Shown here one piece after another: positions 21,538-33,235 of a stretch of 64,000 nucleotides of DNA (position 1 is the stretch's first letter; each line of letters opens with the position of its first letter). Position numbers and translations under genes: made by a program. The notes under the pieces are model-generated. The model saw only the letters and a list, made by a program, of their open reading frames with translations, made no database searches and was not told the origin of the DNA. This stretch comes from Endocalyx cinctus (taxonomy: Eukaryota; Ascomycota; Sordariomycetes; Amphisphaeriales; Apiosporaceae): assembly GCA_001600455.1 (NCBI GenBank), contig BCKC01000006.1:496001-560000 (forward strand), read 5' to 3'.

Positions 21538-23102
21538 CTACAGTGCGACATATGTGTCCTCGTTGTACATACTCGTTTCGTAGTTGCTCCGTTTAGTACG
21601 GGGACCACCCCTGATGAACGATGCAAGTCCGGTCAATGTCCCCTTCGGGACTTCCACGAGGCGGTCGAGGGCGGGAGAATTGTTGTGGATATTCTCACTT
21701 TCATCTTTCACTAGGCTAGCACTCCTGGGATTGGTTCCCAGGTACCCTTTGAGGTACTTCCACGCTGACTCTGTCTTCTTGAAAAAGTCGTGGAAGAGGA
21801 CAAAAATAACGGGAATGCAGGCACATATAATGCCAAAATTGATCTCAATGATGCTTAGTAAAGTCATTAGAATGGATAATCTGTGTCTAATATAGCATAT
21901 CAGGGTATCTTACCCGAGGGGTTGAATGAACATTGAGTACCATGTGTAGTCGGGAGGTGATGCGTACAGACCTATGAACCTGTACACAACCCCGGCAATC
22001 GATGCTGCAAGGGCACTACATATATATAATTAACGAGTAGTTAGAGCGTTGAAGGTCAAAATACAGGTACGATTGAAGGTACTGACACTAATCCAATCAA
22101 GAATATGCCTGTTACCCCTATCTTCTTTTTGAGCGATAGATTGAGAGAAGCGATCATTGTGACAGGAATACCAAGCACGTAAATGTCCGTGACAACACTG
22201 ATCGTGCCTTGGATTGTGTTCAGTTTTAGGTAATTTGTGCCACATCGCTCGTTGTAAGCGACGGTTCCCCATCCTCCATCGCTGGGATGGGGAATACAGA
22301 AGTCTAGAGTCAGGGCTGTGACCACTATGTGAAAAATAGTGATGCTGACGATACCAAACCACACGGAGATGTTGACGCCTCGTGAGGGATGAAATAGTCG
22401 GAGATATAGTAAGAGTAGAGTCACCTTGAGGGTAACCGCGCTCAAATTGTACAGGGCACCTGTGATAACGATACGCTGAGAAATTATTAGTCACATCTTT
22501 TCAGTTTATTCTTCTGTAGAACCTCTACATCCTTACCATACTTACGTACCTGGAGAAACCTCGGATCATTAATCAACGTCAATAATGGTACATCCCAGAT
22601 ATGTCGTCCCCACGTATCATCAAGAACTGTTGGAGTCAGCATCGCTAAAAATGCAGAGGCTTTAGTGGTATCAGGGTGGTCACCCACACTGTGGTAGGAA
22701 AACGCCGCAGAGCGCGACGCTGCTGGCCTGGAAAACGCAGTTAGAGAACGATTCGGGGCTGTGAGGATATGGAAAAACGAACAGCGGCTAATGAGCAGAG
22801 GTCTATGAGAAGTTTATCGTGTGGTTAGTGAGGGTATGTATACTGTATGGCGGTCACATCAGACGCGGTGCTTCTTGCCTGGAGGGTATCATACAGTCAT
22901 CGTATCCAAAAGTGCGATGTAAAGACAGCCGAACATATACTCGTGCAAAGAAGAATAGCAGCATCACAGGCAGAGTCGCGTAGATTGTGTCTCTACCCAC
23001 ATATGCGATCGAGGGTGGGTCGATGAAGTTCGGAAACACTCCCTCGGGAGGCACCCCAGCAGGATATTGAGAGAGATCCCCAGACGGGAGTTCAGAGGCC
23101 AT
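21538..23102 (-). CDS. Fungal rhodopsin-domain (SAT4/Pth11-like) integral membrane protein, possibly frameshifted
   Basis: Seven-helix protein of the PF20684-type family, common in Pezizomycotina and related to Pth11-like receptors. Exons I can place: 23102-22895 (start, ends GYDD), one ending at 22550 (contains GRHIWDVPLL; 5' edge between about 22768 and 22730 uncertain), about 22491-22100 (LSAVTLKVTLLLLYLRLFHP, NxxxGTISVVTDIYVLGIP), about 22015-21914 (ALAASIAGVVYRF) and 21853-21538 (IIEINFGIICACIPVI then a polar tail to the stop). WGRHIWD, the TDIYVLGIP helix and the EINFGIICAC helix are family landmarks. The junction between exons 3 and 4 cannot be placed in frame with a canonical GT..AG pair, so a 1-nt frameshift or unusual splicing is likely. 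Ligand unknown. Confidence 0.7.
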
Positions 23103-24647
23103 ACTGGGTGATGGTTGAAATACGGTAGAAACGAATAGGAAGGTTGATTGTCGGGAATAGACAGAACTTCATACGGCGTCGAGAGAAAGAGGAATAATAG
23201 GAGTTGGGAAGAATATCTATGTATCCTTGCCCGCTCAGTCTGGTACTCCGTGTTGCTCAATAGCAGTCAAAGAAACGGGTAGTCCAGGTGGGCTTGCACA
23301 GTATATGGGTACATAGACAGAGTATATCAAGAAAAATAATATCCCTTCTACATCAGATGAATCCTGTGGGCACATAAAGACGGAAAGGAAATGGCAGTGG
23401 GGTGGAATGAGGAGACGGCGAGGGAGCCTTACAAGCTTCCCAGAGGGAACACGGGTCGGTGGGTGATCATACATAAAATAAGAGGCGGCGTAACGAACCA
23501 GACATAGATTATTGGATGCACCGCTGCAGGATGGGATTTTATTCGAGCTGTAGTTGGAGCATCCCATGTGCCTATTTTTGGGAAAAGGGGGCCATGTACA
23601 GTATTGTAACCACGATCGGTTGACTGTTTGACTAGCCGAGGATCTTTCAAGATATTAGGCGGCTACAGGAGCAATCGCATGCTGAATAGCAGTATTTATG
23701 CATCTAGTATACACCCCACTCCACGAACCCCGTGGAGTGTGGTTACTCAAATATGCAGCCGTAGGCAGGCAGCGGATGATCCATTCCCCTTTCATAGGAG
23801 TCCTCGGTACACGGCAGATCACGCCCCTATTATGGCCTCATAGAGTGATATTGCAGTCAATTAGAAGAGCTCGCTCGAACGTAATGATCACGCGACCAGC
23901 ATCGCTGAATTGATATAGAAGAGCCAGGGGGACAGCACAGATACTTCAAATAGAATTTTGAGAGAGTCGCAAAGGATGCTCGGTTTTCGTATAGATTTAT
24001 GTCACATATCCATGCTTCCGCAACTAGGTAGCTTCTACCACCATCCTAGATACTACTTGAGCTCACTAGAGACTCTGTTACGAGCGAATTTTACCTCCTC
24101 CTTTTTCTCGTCTACGTAACCTGAATGAAACAGGGTTCTGTGGCTGTTCCGTGCCAATCCCGAAATTCCTCGACGAGATTTCAATAGAAGCTGCTAGTAT
24201 CTCCAAGTCAAAATCCCGTAGCAGCATTGTACAGGTAAAAATGATGCGGTTACCTACACAATACTGGCGACACTCGCACCACAAACTCAGTCACTGAGCC
24301 AAGCTTGACTTGGTTAAATATATCGAGCAAATACGTTAAAAAGGACGTTGTGTTTTTGCGTGTGTATACGTCCTCTCACTGAAGGTAAAATCCAATCCTT
24401 TTATACCTGCAATACTACCTCTAGTAGCATTATAGTATACCATTGCTTATTAGATGATATTCCAGCCAAACATATCGACACGAGCTGCTTATTGGAGAGT
24501 AACGTCTCTTACTAACCTATCGGCCACCCCCACCTACCGTCCGGTTAAATTAAAATATCAACTCCGAAATAAAAATAACGGTAATTTTTCCAATTTTTAT
24601 TCGTTTTTTTTTAATTAAATTATAATAATTAGATATATCGAAATAAA
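23103..24647. other. Intergenic region
   Basis: 1.5 kb with no supported gene; several minus frames at 23235-23650 overlap each other without family features. A 9-bp-stem hairpin (CACTCCACG, 5-base loop, CGTGGAGTG) lies at 23717-23739. The sequence becomes strongly AT-rich from about 24540, where the repeat block begins. Confidence 0.5.
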
Positions 24648-24912
24648 TGTAAGGTTATAAGGTTACAAGATAAGGACGCTGGGAAAGCTTATGGGTAGAA
24701 ATATGACTTGACTAATCCTTAAGGAATATGAAGTTATTACCGGGCCTTATACCGATATATATTATATTAGTATCGGGCCCTATTCGTGCCCGATTATAAT
24801 TACAAAATATGTGGCTCTTAGTCACCTGACCAGCTCGCTAAACTCCTGGTCACCTGACCGGAGTACGGCCAATGGCCGGTTGTTAGGCTAAGCCTTAGCT
24901 CCCAGCCTTACA
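24648..24912 (+). mobile_element. 265-bp TG..CA element, copy A (solo-LTR-like)
   Basis: Begins TGTAAGG and ends CCTTACA, a perfect 7-bp terminal inverted pair. It aligns end to end without gaps to copy B at 25003-25267, with 17 differences of which 16 are transitions. It contains a doubled TCACCTGACC and a GGCCAATGGCC palindrome. The flanks (ATAAA left, AATAT right) do not form a clear target duplication, perhaps because of later mutation. Strand is arbitrary. LTR identity is inferred from TG/CA ends, length and copy B's duplication. Confidence 0.7.
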
Positions 24913-25002
24913 AATATTAAGTTCGAAAGTATTTAATATACCCGAAATTAGTATTTTAGTTAGTTTAATATTGGTTATTATACCTAAAAGTTTAAGGGAA
25001 AT

Positions 25003-25267
25003 TATAAGGTTATCAGGTTACGAGATAGGGACGCTGGGAAAGCTTATGGGTAAAAATATAACTTGATTAATCCTTAAGAAATATGAAGTTATTACCGGGC
25101 CTTGCACCGATATATATCATACTAGTGTCGGGCCCTATTCGTGCCCGATTACAATTACAAAATATGTGGCTCTTAGTCACCTGACCAGCTCGCTAAACTC
25201 CTGGTCACCTGACCGGAGTGCGGCCAATGGCCGGTTGTCAGGCTGAGCCTTAGCTCCCAGCCTTACA
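25003..25267 (+). mobile_element. 265-bp TG..CA element, copy B, with 5-bp target duplication
   Basis: Same 265-bp unit as copy A, but the first dinucleotide is TA instead of TG (G to A). It is flanked on both sides by GAAAT (24998-25002 and 25268-25272), a perfect 5-bp target-site duplication, so this copy is a complete insertion. The 90-bp spacer to copy A is far too short to be a retrotransposon interior, so A and B are separate solo LTRs or non-autonomous elements rather than one element's two ends. Confidence 0.75.
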
Positions 25268-25812
25268 GAAATATATTAGTTATTTCGTACGTATTAAGAA
25301 AATGGTGAAAATATCGATTTATTAATTGTACGTATATTATTTCGGAAGGTTGGTAAAATAATTAATAAAAAAATATTTAAGTATATAATTTAGAAGTATG
25401 TAATATTTTATTAACGGAAATATTAAAAAAAATAATCGTTAAAAAGTATAAAAAGGTATAGTTAAACCTTAATAAGGCCTTTATTGATATAATATAGGTT
25501 TATAAGGTTAAGGTTAGTATAAGTGAGTTAACGAGGGCTTTGTTTAATATTAATAGCGACGACGAGGTTATTTTTAACTATATAGAGTTAATAGTGGAGG
25601 ATGAGGTATTTAAATATATTAAGGTGGTATAGGTGTAATTTTGAATTCGGAAATATTATCGTTATTAAAATATTTTTATTTTCGTATTATGTATTAATAA
25701 AAGCTTTATTATTTCCTGATGGTTGATTTGGGGGGTGGAGCGTAAGGGAGGGTTTTGACTTATAGCCCGAGAGATCATACATCTGTTCCGAGAAAACACT
25801 ACTTCACGGCTG
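25268..25812. mobile_element. AT-rich, RIP-like repeat remnant
   Basis: Extremely AT-rich with many TA dinucleotides and short, stop-riddled frames. One stretch (about 25440-25640, plus strand) still reads like protein (SELTRALFNINSDDEVIF) before stops, consistent with a transposon coding region destroyed by C-to-T change. Family not identifiable. It abuts the truncated ABC transporter. Confidence 0.5.
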
Positions 25813-28800
25813 ATGACAGTATGCATGAGCTTATATCAAGCGTCCGACCAGATGTACAATGTTCGAACCCCTTCATCTGGCTGGGAGCAGACACTTTTTA
25901 CTAACCAAATGGTCCTCAGGAATTCGACAAGGTCATGCTCTTATACGAAGGTCGCCAGATATACTTTGGCTCCACATCCTCTGCCGTCGCTTACTTCACT
26001 TCATTAGGCTTCGACAAGCCTACTCAATCTTCGATACCTGATTTTCTAACATCCTTAACGAACCCTGAGGAGCGTATCATTCGTGCCGATTTTCATCACC
26101 GAGCTCCAAGATCGCCAGATGATTTCGCCCTTTCATAGAAGCAGAGCACAATTTTCAGTAATCTAAGGGACGAGATTAGCCAGTTTGACGCGTCAGATTC
26201 GTCAGACTTCGAGGCACAAATGCTTGAGTAAATCAATCCTACTCTAGCCATCGACTCTGCACATTGCTAACCGTTGGATGTAGGCGGAGAACCTCGACGT
26301 ATCCTCTCTCACTGATCCGACAAGTCCGAATATGCACTCGGAGATCCCTACATCGGATGTTCAACAGCAAGGGTCCAGTCATCTCTGGCATAGTTGCCAA
26401 CACTATTCTTGGAGTCATAATTGGCAGTATCTTCTACGACCTCGACCAAGGCACTGACAGCCTGCAGCAGCGATTTACCCTCCTATTCTTTGCCTTGGTG
26501 ATAAATGCGTTTGTTCCTTCCGTTGAAGTATGTATTTCTGACGGTGTTGAAACACACGTGTGCGGCTAACGAATATTTCAGGTTGCTATGATGTACGCTC
26601 AGCGGCCGATCGTGGAAAAGCATCATCGCTACGCATTCTACCACCCATTTACCGAGAGGCTCGCCGCGATTATCTGCGATTTGCCCTCTAAGATCCTAAT
26701 TATCCTTGGGATGCACACACCAATCTATTTCATGTCTCACTTACGGAGAACTGGGCCTGCTTTCCTTACATATCTACTCTTCATGTTCGTCAACCTGAAT
26801 ACGATGTCCATGTTATTCCGCATGATCGGTTCAATTTCGCGAACTAGAGAGCAAACCATTACCCCTGTCTCAGTGATTTCGGTGCTGTGTATCATTTAAT
26901 ATGCGGGATTTGTCGTTCCACCAGCATCTATGGTACCCTGGCTCCGAGGGTTCTGGTACATCAACCCAGTTGCCTATACATACGAAAGCTTGATGATCAA
27001 TGAGCTGGAGGGCCGCGATTTCTCTTGCTCGGAAATAGTACCCAACGGATCGGGTTACGATACTGCGGGTTTAGATGGAAAAAACTGTGGAGTCGTGGGA
27101 AGTAATCCTGGACAACTCCAAGTCCAGGGCACAAGGTATCTGGACTTGAAATACGGATACGTATTGAGTCATCTATGGCGGTATGGAAGAGATTTCTTTC
27201 AACTCCATTGAAGTGTTTGCAAAAGATTATGCTAACGACTGAGTCGCAGTAACCTCGGAATTATTCTTGCAATGGCTATCGTCTTCTTCGCAATCCACCT
27301 GCTCGGGGCCGAGTATCTTTCTGCCCAATCATCCAGAGGAGAGGTTCTTTTGTTCAAACGTGGTACCACGAAGTTCACGAAACCCAAGCTTGATGTAGAG
27401 ACTGGTCCAGCGCCTGTGTTCACCACTCGTTCTTCGAAACGCTATAGTGCTGAAGACAACGTCGTTGGCCTACCATTCCAAGTACCATCCTTCTGCTGGA
27501 CTGATATAACCTATGATGTCAAAATTAAAGGCGGAAAATGTAGGCTTCTGGACAGAATTGATGGGCTGATCAAACCGGGCACACTGACAGCCCTGATGGT
27601 ATGATCTCCTTATCCATCATTTCCTCTCAATACAAGTCCTTGTTGACATTAAACCTTTGACAGGGAATCACAGGGGCCGGTAAGACAACGCTACTCAATG
27701 TGCTAGCCAGCCGCACCACTGGTGGGGATATCGGTGGAAACGTGTACGTCAGTGGGCACCTTAGGGAGTCGAGTTTTCCGCGGAGGATAGGCTACGTCCA
27801 GCAGGACGATATACACCTTCCCACGGCGACAGTCCGAGAATCGCTTCAATTCGCGGCCCTACTTCGTCAGGCAGACCCAAAATCAAACGAAGAAGCACTA
27901 GCGTATGCTGAGTATATTTTAGATCTCCTGAGCCTCACGTCTTATGCCGAAGCCATCGTGGGCGTTCCAGGGGAAGGACTCAATGTAGAACAACGGAAGC
28001 GGCTCACTATTGCTCTCGAATTAGTCGCTAAGCCTGATATTCTTATTTTTCTTGGTAAGTCATACTTGTCCCCTCTCCGTTATTTTTTTTTTTTTTTTAA
28101 TTGCGCGGTGGTTAGTAGAAAACAAGAAATCAATACTAATCGAACAACTTGTAGACGAACCTACATCTGGACTGGATAGCCAAACGGCGTGGTCCATCTG
28201 CAACCTTCTTCGAAAGCTTTCAAACAACGGGCAGACGATCCTGTGCACCATACACCAGCCCTCCCACCAGCTTTTCTGCATGTTTGATAATCTACTCCTC
28301 CTAGGCTCTGGTGGGCAGCAGTTGTACTTTGGCGATATTGGTCAGGATGCTTCAACGCTGATCAAGTACTTCGAGCGCCATTGCGCTCCCAAGTGCCTCC
28401 CGACGGACAACCCGGCTGCGTGGATTCTGGAGGTGACCAAATCGACAAATAGTCGAAGGTCTCAAGACGACTGCGATCAGGAAACATGGTCAGATAAGTG
28501 GCATCGTAGCGCGGAAAAGAAAGCACTCCGCGGCGAGATTGAGAAACTTTGCGCTGCGGAACTCGGCACTCAGAGAAAAACGCCTGATGCGGCTTCAAAG
28601 GAGTACGCCGCATCTTATAGTCAACAGCTACTGCTGGTGACCAAGCGCATGTTTCGGGATCAATGGAGGGACCCAGTTTACCTATATTGCAAGACGACCC
28701 TGGCAGTTGGTCTCGTAAGTAACCATTCTTTCATTCCCCCGCCCGTGTCTCACGCTAAGTATACAAATAGGCCCTCGTCAACGGCATCTCATTTTATAAT

Positions 28801-29761
28801 ATCTCTCTGGACCTCCAAGGCCTCATCAGTCTACTGTTCTCCATATTCCTCATCACGCAGCTGTTTGGCAGTATCGACCGCTTGGTAATAATTCGGTTTG
28901 TCAGCGGCCGGGATCTCTTTGAGGCCCGAGAGCGCGACGCGAAGGCTTACTCGTGGGCCGTATTCCTCTCGGCCAACGTCCTGGTGGAGGTGACCTGGCA
29001 GACCCTCGTGTCTGTGCCCGTGTTCGCGTCCTGGTATTTTCCCACTGGTCTTCAGCACAACGGTAGCGCGAACCTGGGCACAACCGAACGTGGTGTCATC
29101 ACGTTTCTCCTCATATGGCTCTTCAATCTGTGGGCTACTACCTTTTCACAGGTATTTGCGGCCGTATTCACCCAGGCCGAGACGGCAATGCAACTTGCCA
29201 GTTTATTCTTTTGGTTGACTCTTGTATTCTGCGGGTACGTCATTCCTTTTCTACTCTTTATCTAGTACATGCCCGCTTGAAACACATGCATGGGGTGACG
29301 TGCTTAGATGGGTCAAGGCTTGGGGATGGCTGATATTTCTTCTTAGTGTTCTTGTACCTGCGGAGCAACTACCCCGCTTCTGGATTTTTCTTTATTACTT
29401 GTCGCCCCTGACATATTTCTTGGAAGGGCTCGCCACCGCTGGGCTCGCCGACGCGCGTATCACATGCTCCATCATCGAGATCCTTCACTTGGAGCTTCCT
29501 CGGGAGGCACCGACCACCACCACATGTGGCGAGTATCTAGCACCCTATATAAGTGCCCGGGGTGGATATGTCATAAACGAAGATGATAGGAGCAATTGCC
29601 AGTACTGCCCAGTGTCGGAGACGAATGACATCCTCAAGAGCTTTGGGATGGACCTGGGGAATGCGTGGCGCGACGTCGGGGTCCTATTTGCTTACGTCGT
29701 TTTCAATGCATCTGTGGCCTTCTTCCTTTACCGAGTTGGAAGGGTTTTAAAGAGGAGGTAA
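25813..29761 (+). pseudogene. PDR-type ABC transporter, 5'-truncated relic
   Basis: Full-size ABC-G (PDR) pumps are NBD1-TMD1-NBD2-TMD2. Here homology starts at the very end of NBD1 (CMSLYQASDQMYN then FDKVMLLYEGRQIYFG); everything upstream is repeat DNA. TMD1 follows (26330-27210), then NBD2 with Walker A GITGAGKTT (27664-27690), signature LNVEQRKR (about 27979-28002) and Walker B ILIFLDEPTSGLD spliced across a T-rich intron (28052-28154). TMD2 ends at 29761. TMD1 has in-frame stops at 26136, 26229 and 26897, each explainable by CAR-to-TAR change, plus a frame slip near 26270. From about 26930 onward all exons and splice sites look intact. It would have exported drugs or metabolites; it is now probably inactive, though a half-size product cannot be excluded. 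Confidence 0.85.
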
Positions 29762-30173
29762 TAGTTAAAGTGTGGCAGCTAATAGGTCCTCTTATACATT
29801 GACATACGTAAGGATATAATCACGTAAATATTGATGGTCTTGAGCCAGTTTCTCGGCCAATTCGAGAATACGTTGCTCGTACAATATCCCAGATCGTATA
29901 CGTCGTCGATATACCGTCCCAAAATAAGAATGTTTCCGGTTGTAAGTCTTGTAATAGACGTTGCATGTATGTTAAAGGGTAAATTTTGATAATATTTCGG
30001 CCATGTAAGGGCCTAGGCAGTGAACTAGAACTAAGGTTGAATCAGGGCTAGTTCAGGCCTACATAGGGGCCTTCTCATAGCACATTCTAATAGCTAGAAA
30101 CTTCCCTCCATAAGCATTAATATATGTTAAAAAATACTCCATAAAAAACCTATCTCACACCAATCTCTTACAC
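29762..30173. other. Intergenic region
   Basis: About 410 bp between the ABC relic and the dehydrogenase relic. No frame or known motif; probably decayed sequence. Confidence 0.45.
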
Positions 30174-31149
30174 TTGTTCTCGTCGGAGCTATCGAAACTA
30201 GCGGCCAACGCCCTTCTCGTACAAAGGGTCTCGAGCATCAATGCGCTCAGTGTCATATGTGAGGCAACCGGTGCCGACATCGACTAGATAGCCAGAGCGG
30301 TCGGGAGCGACTCTCGGGTTGGGCCACACATGTTGCAGTCGTCCTTTGGCTTTGGTAGATCCTGTTTCTCGAAAGACATTCGAAGTCTGGTCTATCTTTG
30401 CGAATCTCTTCACATGCCAGAGGTTGCATCGTATTGGAAGGGCATCTTGGACATGAACGAGGTGCAGAAGACAAGGACCATACCACGAGTAACGTCGCCT
30501 CTTGGTGGCGATATCAGAGGGAATAGAATAGCCGTTTTGGGTGTCGCTTTCAAGAAGAACACGGCGGACACTCGAGAGAGAGCTGTGCTATAGACTTGAT
30601 CAAAGGGTTTGCCACAGCAGGCGCACTCATCACCATATACGACCCGTGGGTCATAGCCAGCCGTATCCGGCATGACTTGGGCATTGGCGACGCGGAAGAA
30701 GGGGATCCAGGTTCGACAGTGAAGCTTTGCAAGTCGGCCGAACAGGCATGCGAGAGAGCGTGTGCTATGTTGGTCACAACAGATTGGGATATGTTCTCAG
30801 TGAAACCTCGCAACAGGATTCCAGAGTCGACCGAGTCTTCGGTGAACCGTGAAATGTCCAATCTTCAGACTTCGTCACGCAGCTCTTTCGTTGTTCGGCT
30901 GAAGAAATGGGTTCGCGAGAGAGCTCTGTCGGGTATGAGTCCCAGTCGAAGTTGGAAATCTCGTCCTCCGAGAGGGATGGCCAGAGCACAGGCGAAGCAT
31001 TGTTGACGGAATACGTGGATTGGAGTCGTCTAGCAACGGCCATGGAGCACCCCAATCTCGTGCTTGGTAGTACGCAAACAATGGACCGTGTCATGCTTGA
31101 GGAGATGGGATTTCTGACAGAAATAATTGGGACCAAAAGGCTCTCTTAG
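30174..31149 (+). pseudogene. UDP-glucose 6-dehydrogenase relic
   Basis: Covers the central and C-terminal thirds of a UDP-glucose dehydrogenase, which makes UDP-glucuronate from UDP-glucose. Recognisable pieces: [10 protein letters not shown] (about 30190-30220), [26 protein letters not shown] (where the active-site Cys motif is GFGGSCFQKD in the family), IAVLGVAFKKNTADTRE (NAD/UDP domain) and a tail AMEHPNLVL...LEEMGF ending at 31149. A TAG at about 30283 sits where the family has Glu, and a 2-nt insertion near 30590 shifts the frame. The N-terminal NAD-binding domain is absent upstream. The lesions differ in kind from those of the ABC relic (not C-to-T). Inactive. Confidence 0.85.
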
Positions 31150-31595
31150 ATGGCAGATGGAATTCAGGTTATGATGACAGTAGGTAACATAACTGGTAGC
31201 AAGCACTGAGAAACTAGTCGGCGTTTTTTTTTTTTTTTTATGTCGTCTATGCGTATTTGACAGTGACCCATGCAATATTAGAAATCGTAAATCGCTTGTT
31301 TAAGTACAGCCGAAAAACACGACTAACAATCTCTCAGAAAGACACCATTTTGATTGACCATAGCAATTGAAGCTACCTATATCACAGCAGACTGTTCAGA
31401 ATTTATTGATCAAGAAGTTTGGTGATTTCAATAGAGAGGGGAGACATGAACGCTATCCCATGAGGTTCAAACAATGCCTTATGCATGACTCTCGAATTCC
31501 GACACGCCGTAATACACAGGTTTCCCAGCAACATGGCTAACAAATCAATATCTCTAGTCTAGGTATGTTTTATCTCCTATGCTTCTTATCGAAGC
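31150..31595. other. Intergenic region
   Basis: Convergent 3' region between the dehydrogenase relic and the MFS gene. A T-run lies near 31226-31239. No gene seen. Confidence 0.5.
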
Positions 31596-33235
31596 TCATG
31601 ACTCCTTTGCCTTCACCGAGTGCCACTCTGTGAAGGCCGAACCCAGGACGGCGGCTACGGCTAGTCCGACAGGAATATAGAGAGTCTGTGTAACAGCTTC
31701 GTCATAGCCTAGCAAGACATCTCTCAAGCGATCACCGCCGATTAGGTTACGTATCTCAGAGATGCCAGCATTCTCGATTTGCGTGACATTGACCAAGGTG
31801 CTCAAACTTGCCAACTCGGCATTCAGCCGACTCTGGAACAGGGTCGTAGATACGGCAATCCACACCGAGTTTCCCAGAGTAGCTGCAAACGCGGTGAGGG
31901 CGATGGCGACAGAAAGATCAGATTGCTTTACAATGGCCTGTATGGCGATGACAGGGGTTTGAAGTCCAAGACCCGCCGCCAACCCGAGGAACCCAAGAAG
32001 TCCCACCGCTTTTCCAATGCTTCCGTCCAAGCTGATCGTCGTAAGCAGACCTGATGCTATTGGTGCTAGAACCGTAGTTGCAATCATGAATGCTTAGGTC
32101 TGTTAGCAAGTGTGGAGAGATAGAAGGTACTGGCACTGGATGGCTCGGGTTAGTCTTGGATCATTGACTCACGGTTATAGTATCCTAGCCATGTTGTGCC
32201 CAGCCCTCCTATTGCGTTTCCGACAACGATGCCGGCCAATAGAGGGAGTATGAACAGTCCTGATCGTGAGGCTGTGTAGCCTTTGACGCCTTGGAAATAG
32301 ATCGAGATGAAGTACTCCGTCACGGCCAGTGTTCCATCAACACACAAGCTGAACCAGGCACCGGCTAGAACGGTCCGCATGGATAAGACACGCAGGGGCA
32401 ACGTAGCATTGTCTTGCAACCGGTATTGGCGCCACCCGAATGCCGCTAGCAGCAAAGGAGCTACCACGAGGAGGACAATGATACGGCTATCACGCCAGCC
32501 ATAGGAGCCGCCCAACTGCAAAGCCAGCAGGAGCGAGACCAGTGCCGAGATGATCAAGACCGTTCCGATCCAGTCGAATTGCCTCAACTTGGTTCTCCAG
32601 TCGGGGTCACCGTTGGAAGTTGAGTCGTTGTTCACTTGAAGTCCCACGGTAATTATCAGGAAAGCGGCCACTCCGAGGGGCAGGTTGATTCCGAAACAGC
32701 CCCGCCATCCGACCCAGTCGATCAAGGCACCCCCGATGATGGGCGCGCTTACGATACCGACCAGCTGACATGAACTGACCAATGTCGTCCAGAGGGGACG
32801 GCGGTGCTTGGGGAAGCACTGGGAAAGAATGACTTGAGACCCTGGCGATATGCCGGCAGCACCTAGTCCGGCAACGGCGCGACCCAGAATAAATGCGGTT
32901 GAAGACGGAGCCAGCGTGCAAAGTAAAGATCCTGCCTCGAAGATGAAGAGGCTGATGAGGTATAATCGCTTCGCACAGAATATGGTATAAAGCTTTCCGT
33001 AGGAGAGGCTGACGCCAGCTAGAACAAGCAAGTAGGTTGATGAGTACCACCCAATGTCCTTGATTGATTGGAAGTAATCGGTGAGACTCGGAACCGCTGC
33101 AGCAATAATGGTCAAGTCGAGACCGAACAAGAACGACACGATACAGAGCGATATGACGGTTATGCGCAGCCTGAAGCCTCGGGGGTAAACAGTCTCGGGC
33201 GGCGTGGTCGCCTCTTGCACATTCAGCTGCTCCAT
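31596..33235 (-). CDS. MFS multidrug/metabolite efflux transporter, DHA2 (14-helix) family
   Basis: Exon 1 is 33235-32173, the intron 32172-32093 (80 bp, GTGAGT..TAAG) and exon 2 is 32092-31596, giving 519 residues. The junction reads GYYNPFMIA, conserved in this family. TM1 begins ITVISLCIVSFLFGLDLTIIAAAVPSL. GRAVAGLGAAGISPGS (TM4), APIIGGALIDWVGWRGCFGINLP (motif C-like, TM5-6) and many further helices support a 14-TM proton antiporter like those beside fungal secondary-metabolite clusters. No lesions are seen. It sits next to two relics, so it may be the survivor of a lost cluster, but no biosynthetic enzyme is present. Confidence 0.9.

Noticed and set aside
24648..25267. The two 265-bp copies as the two LTRs of one retrotransposon
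   Set aside because: The spacer is only 90 bp, and copy B has its own flanking duplication, so they are separate insertions.
25860..25876. GTTCGAACCCC as a tRNA B-box
   Set aside because: There is no paired A-box or cloverleaf; it lies in the spacer between two conserved pieces of the ABC transporter.
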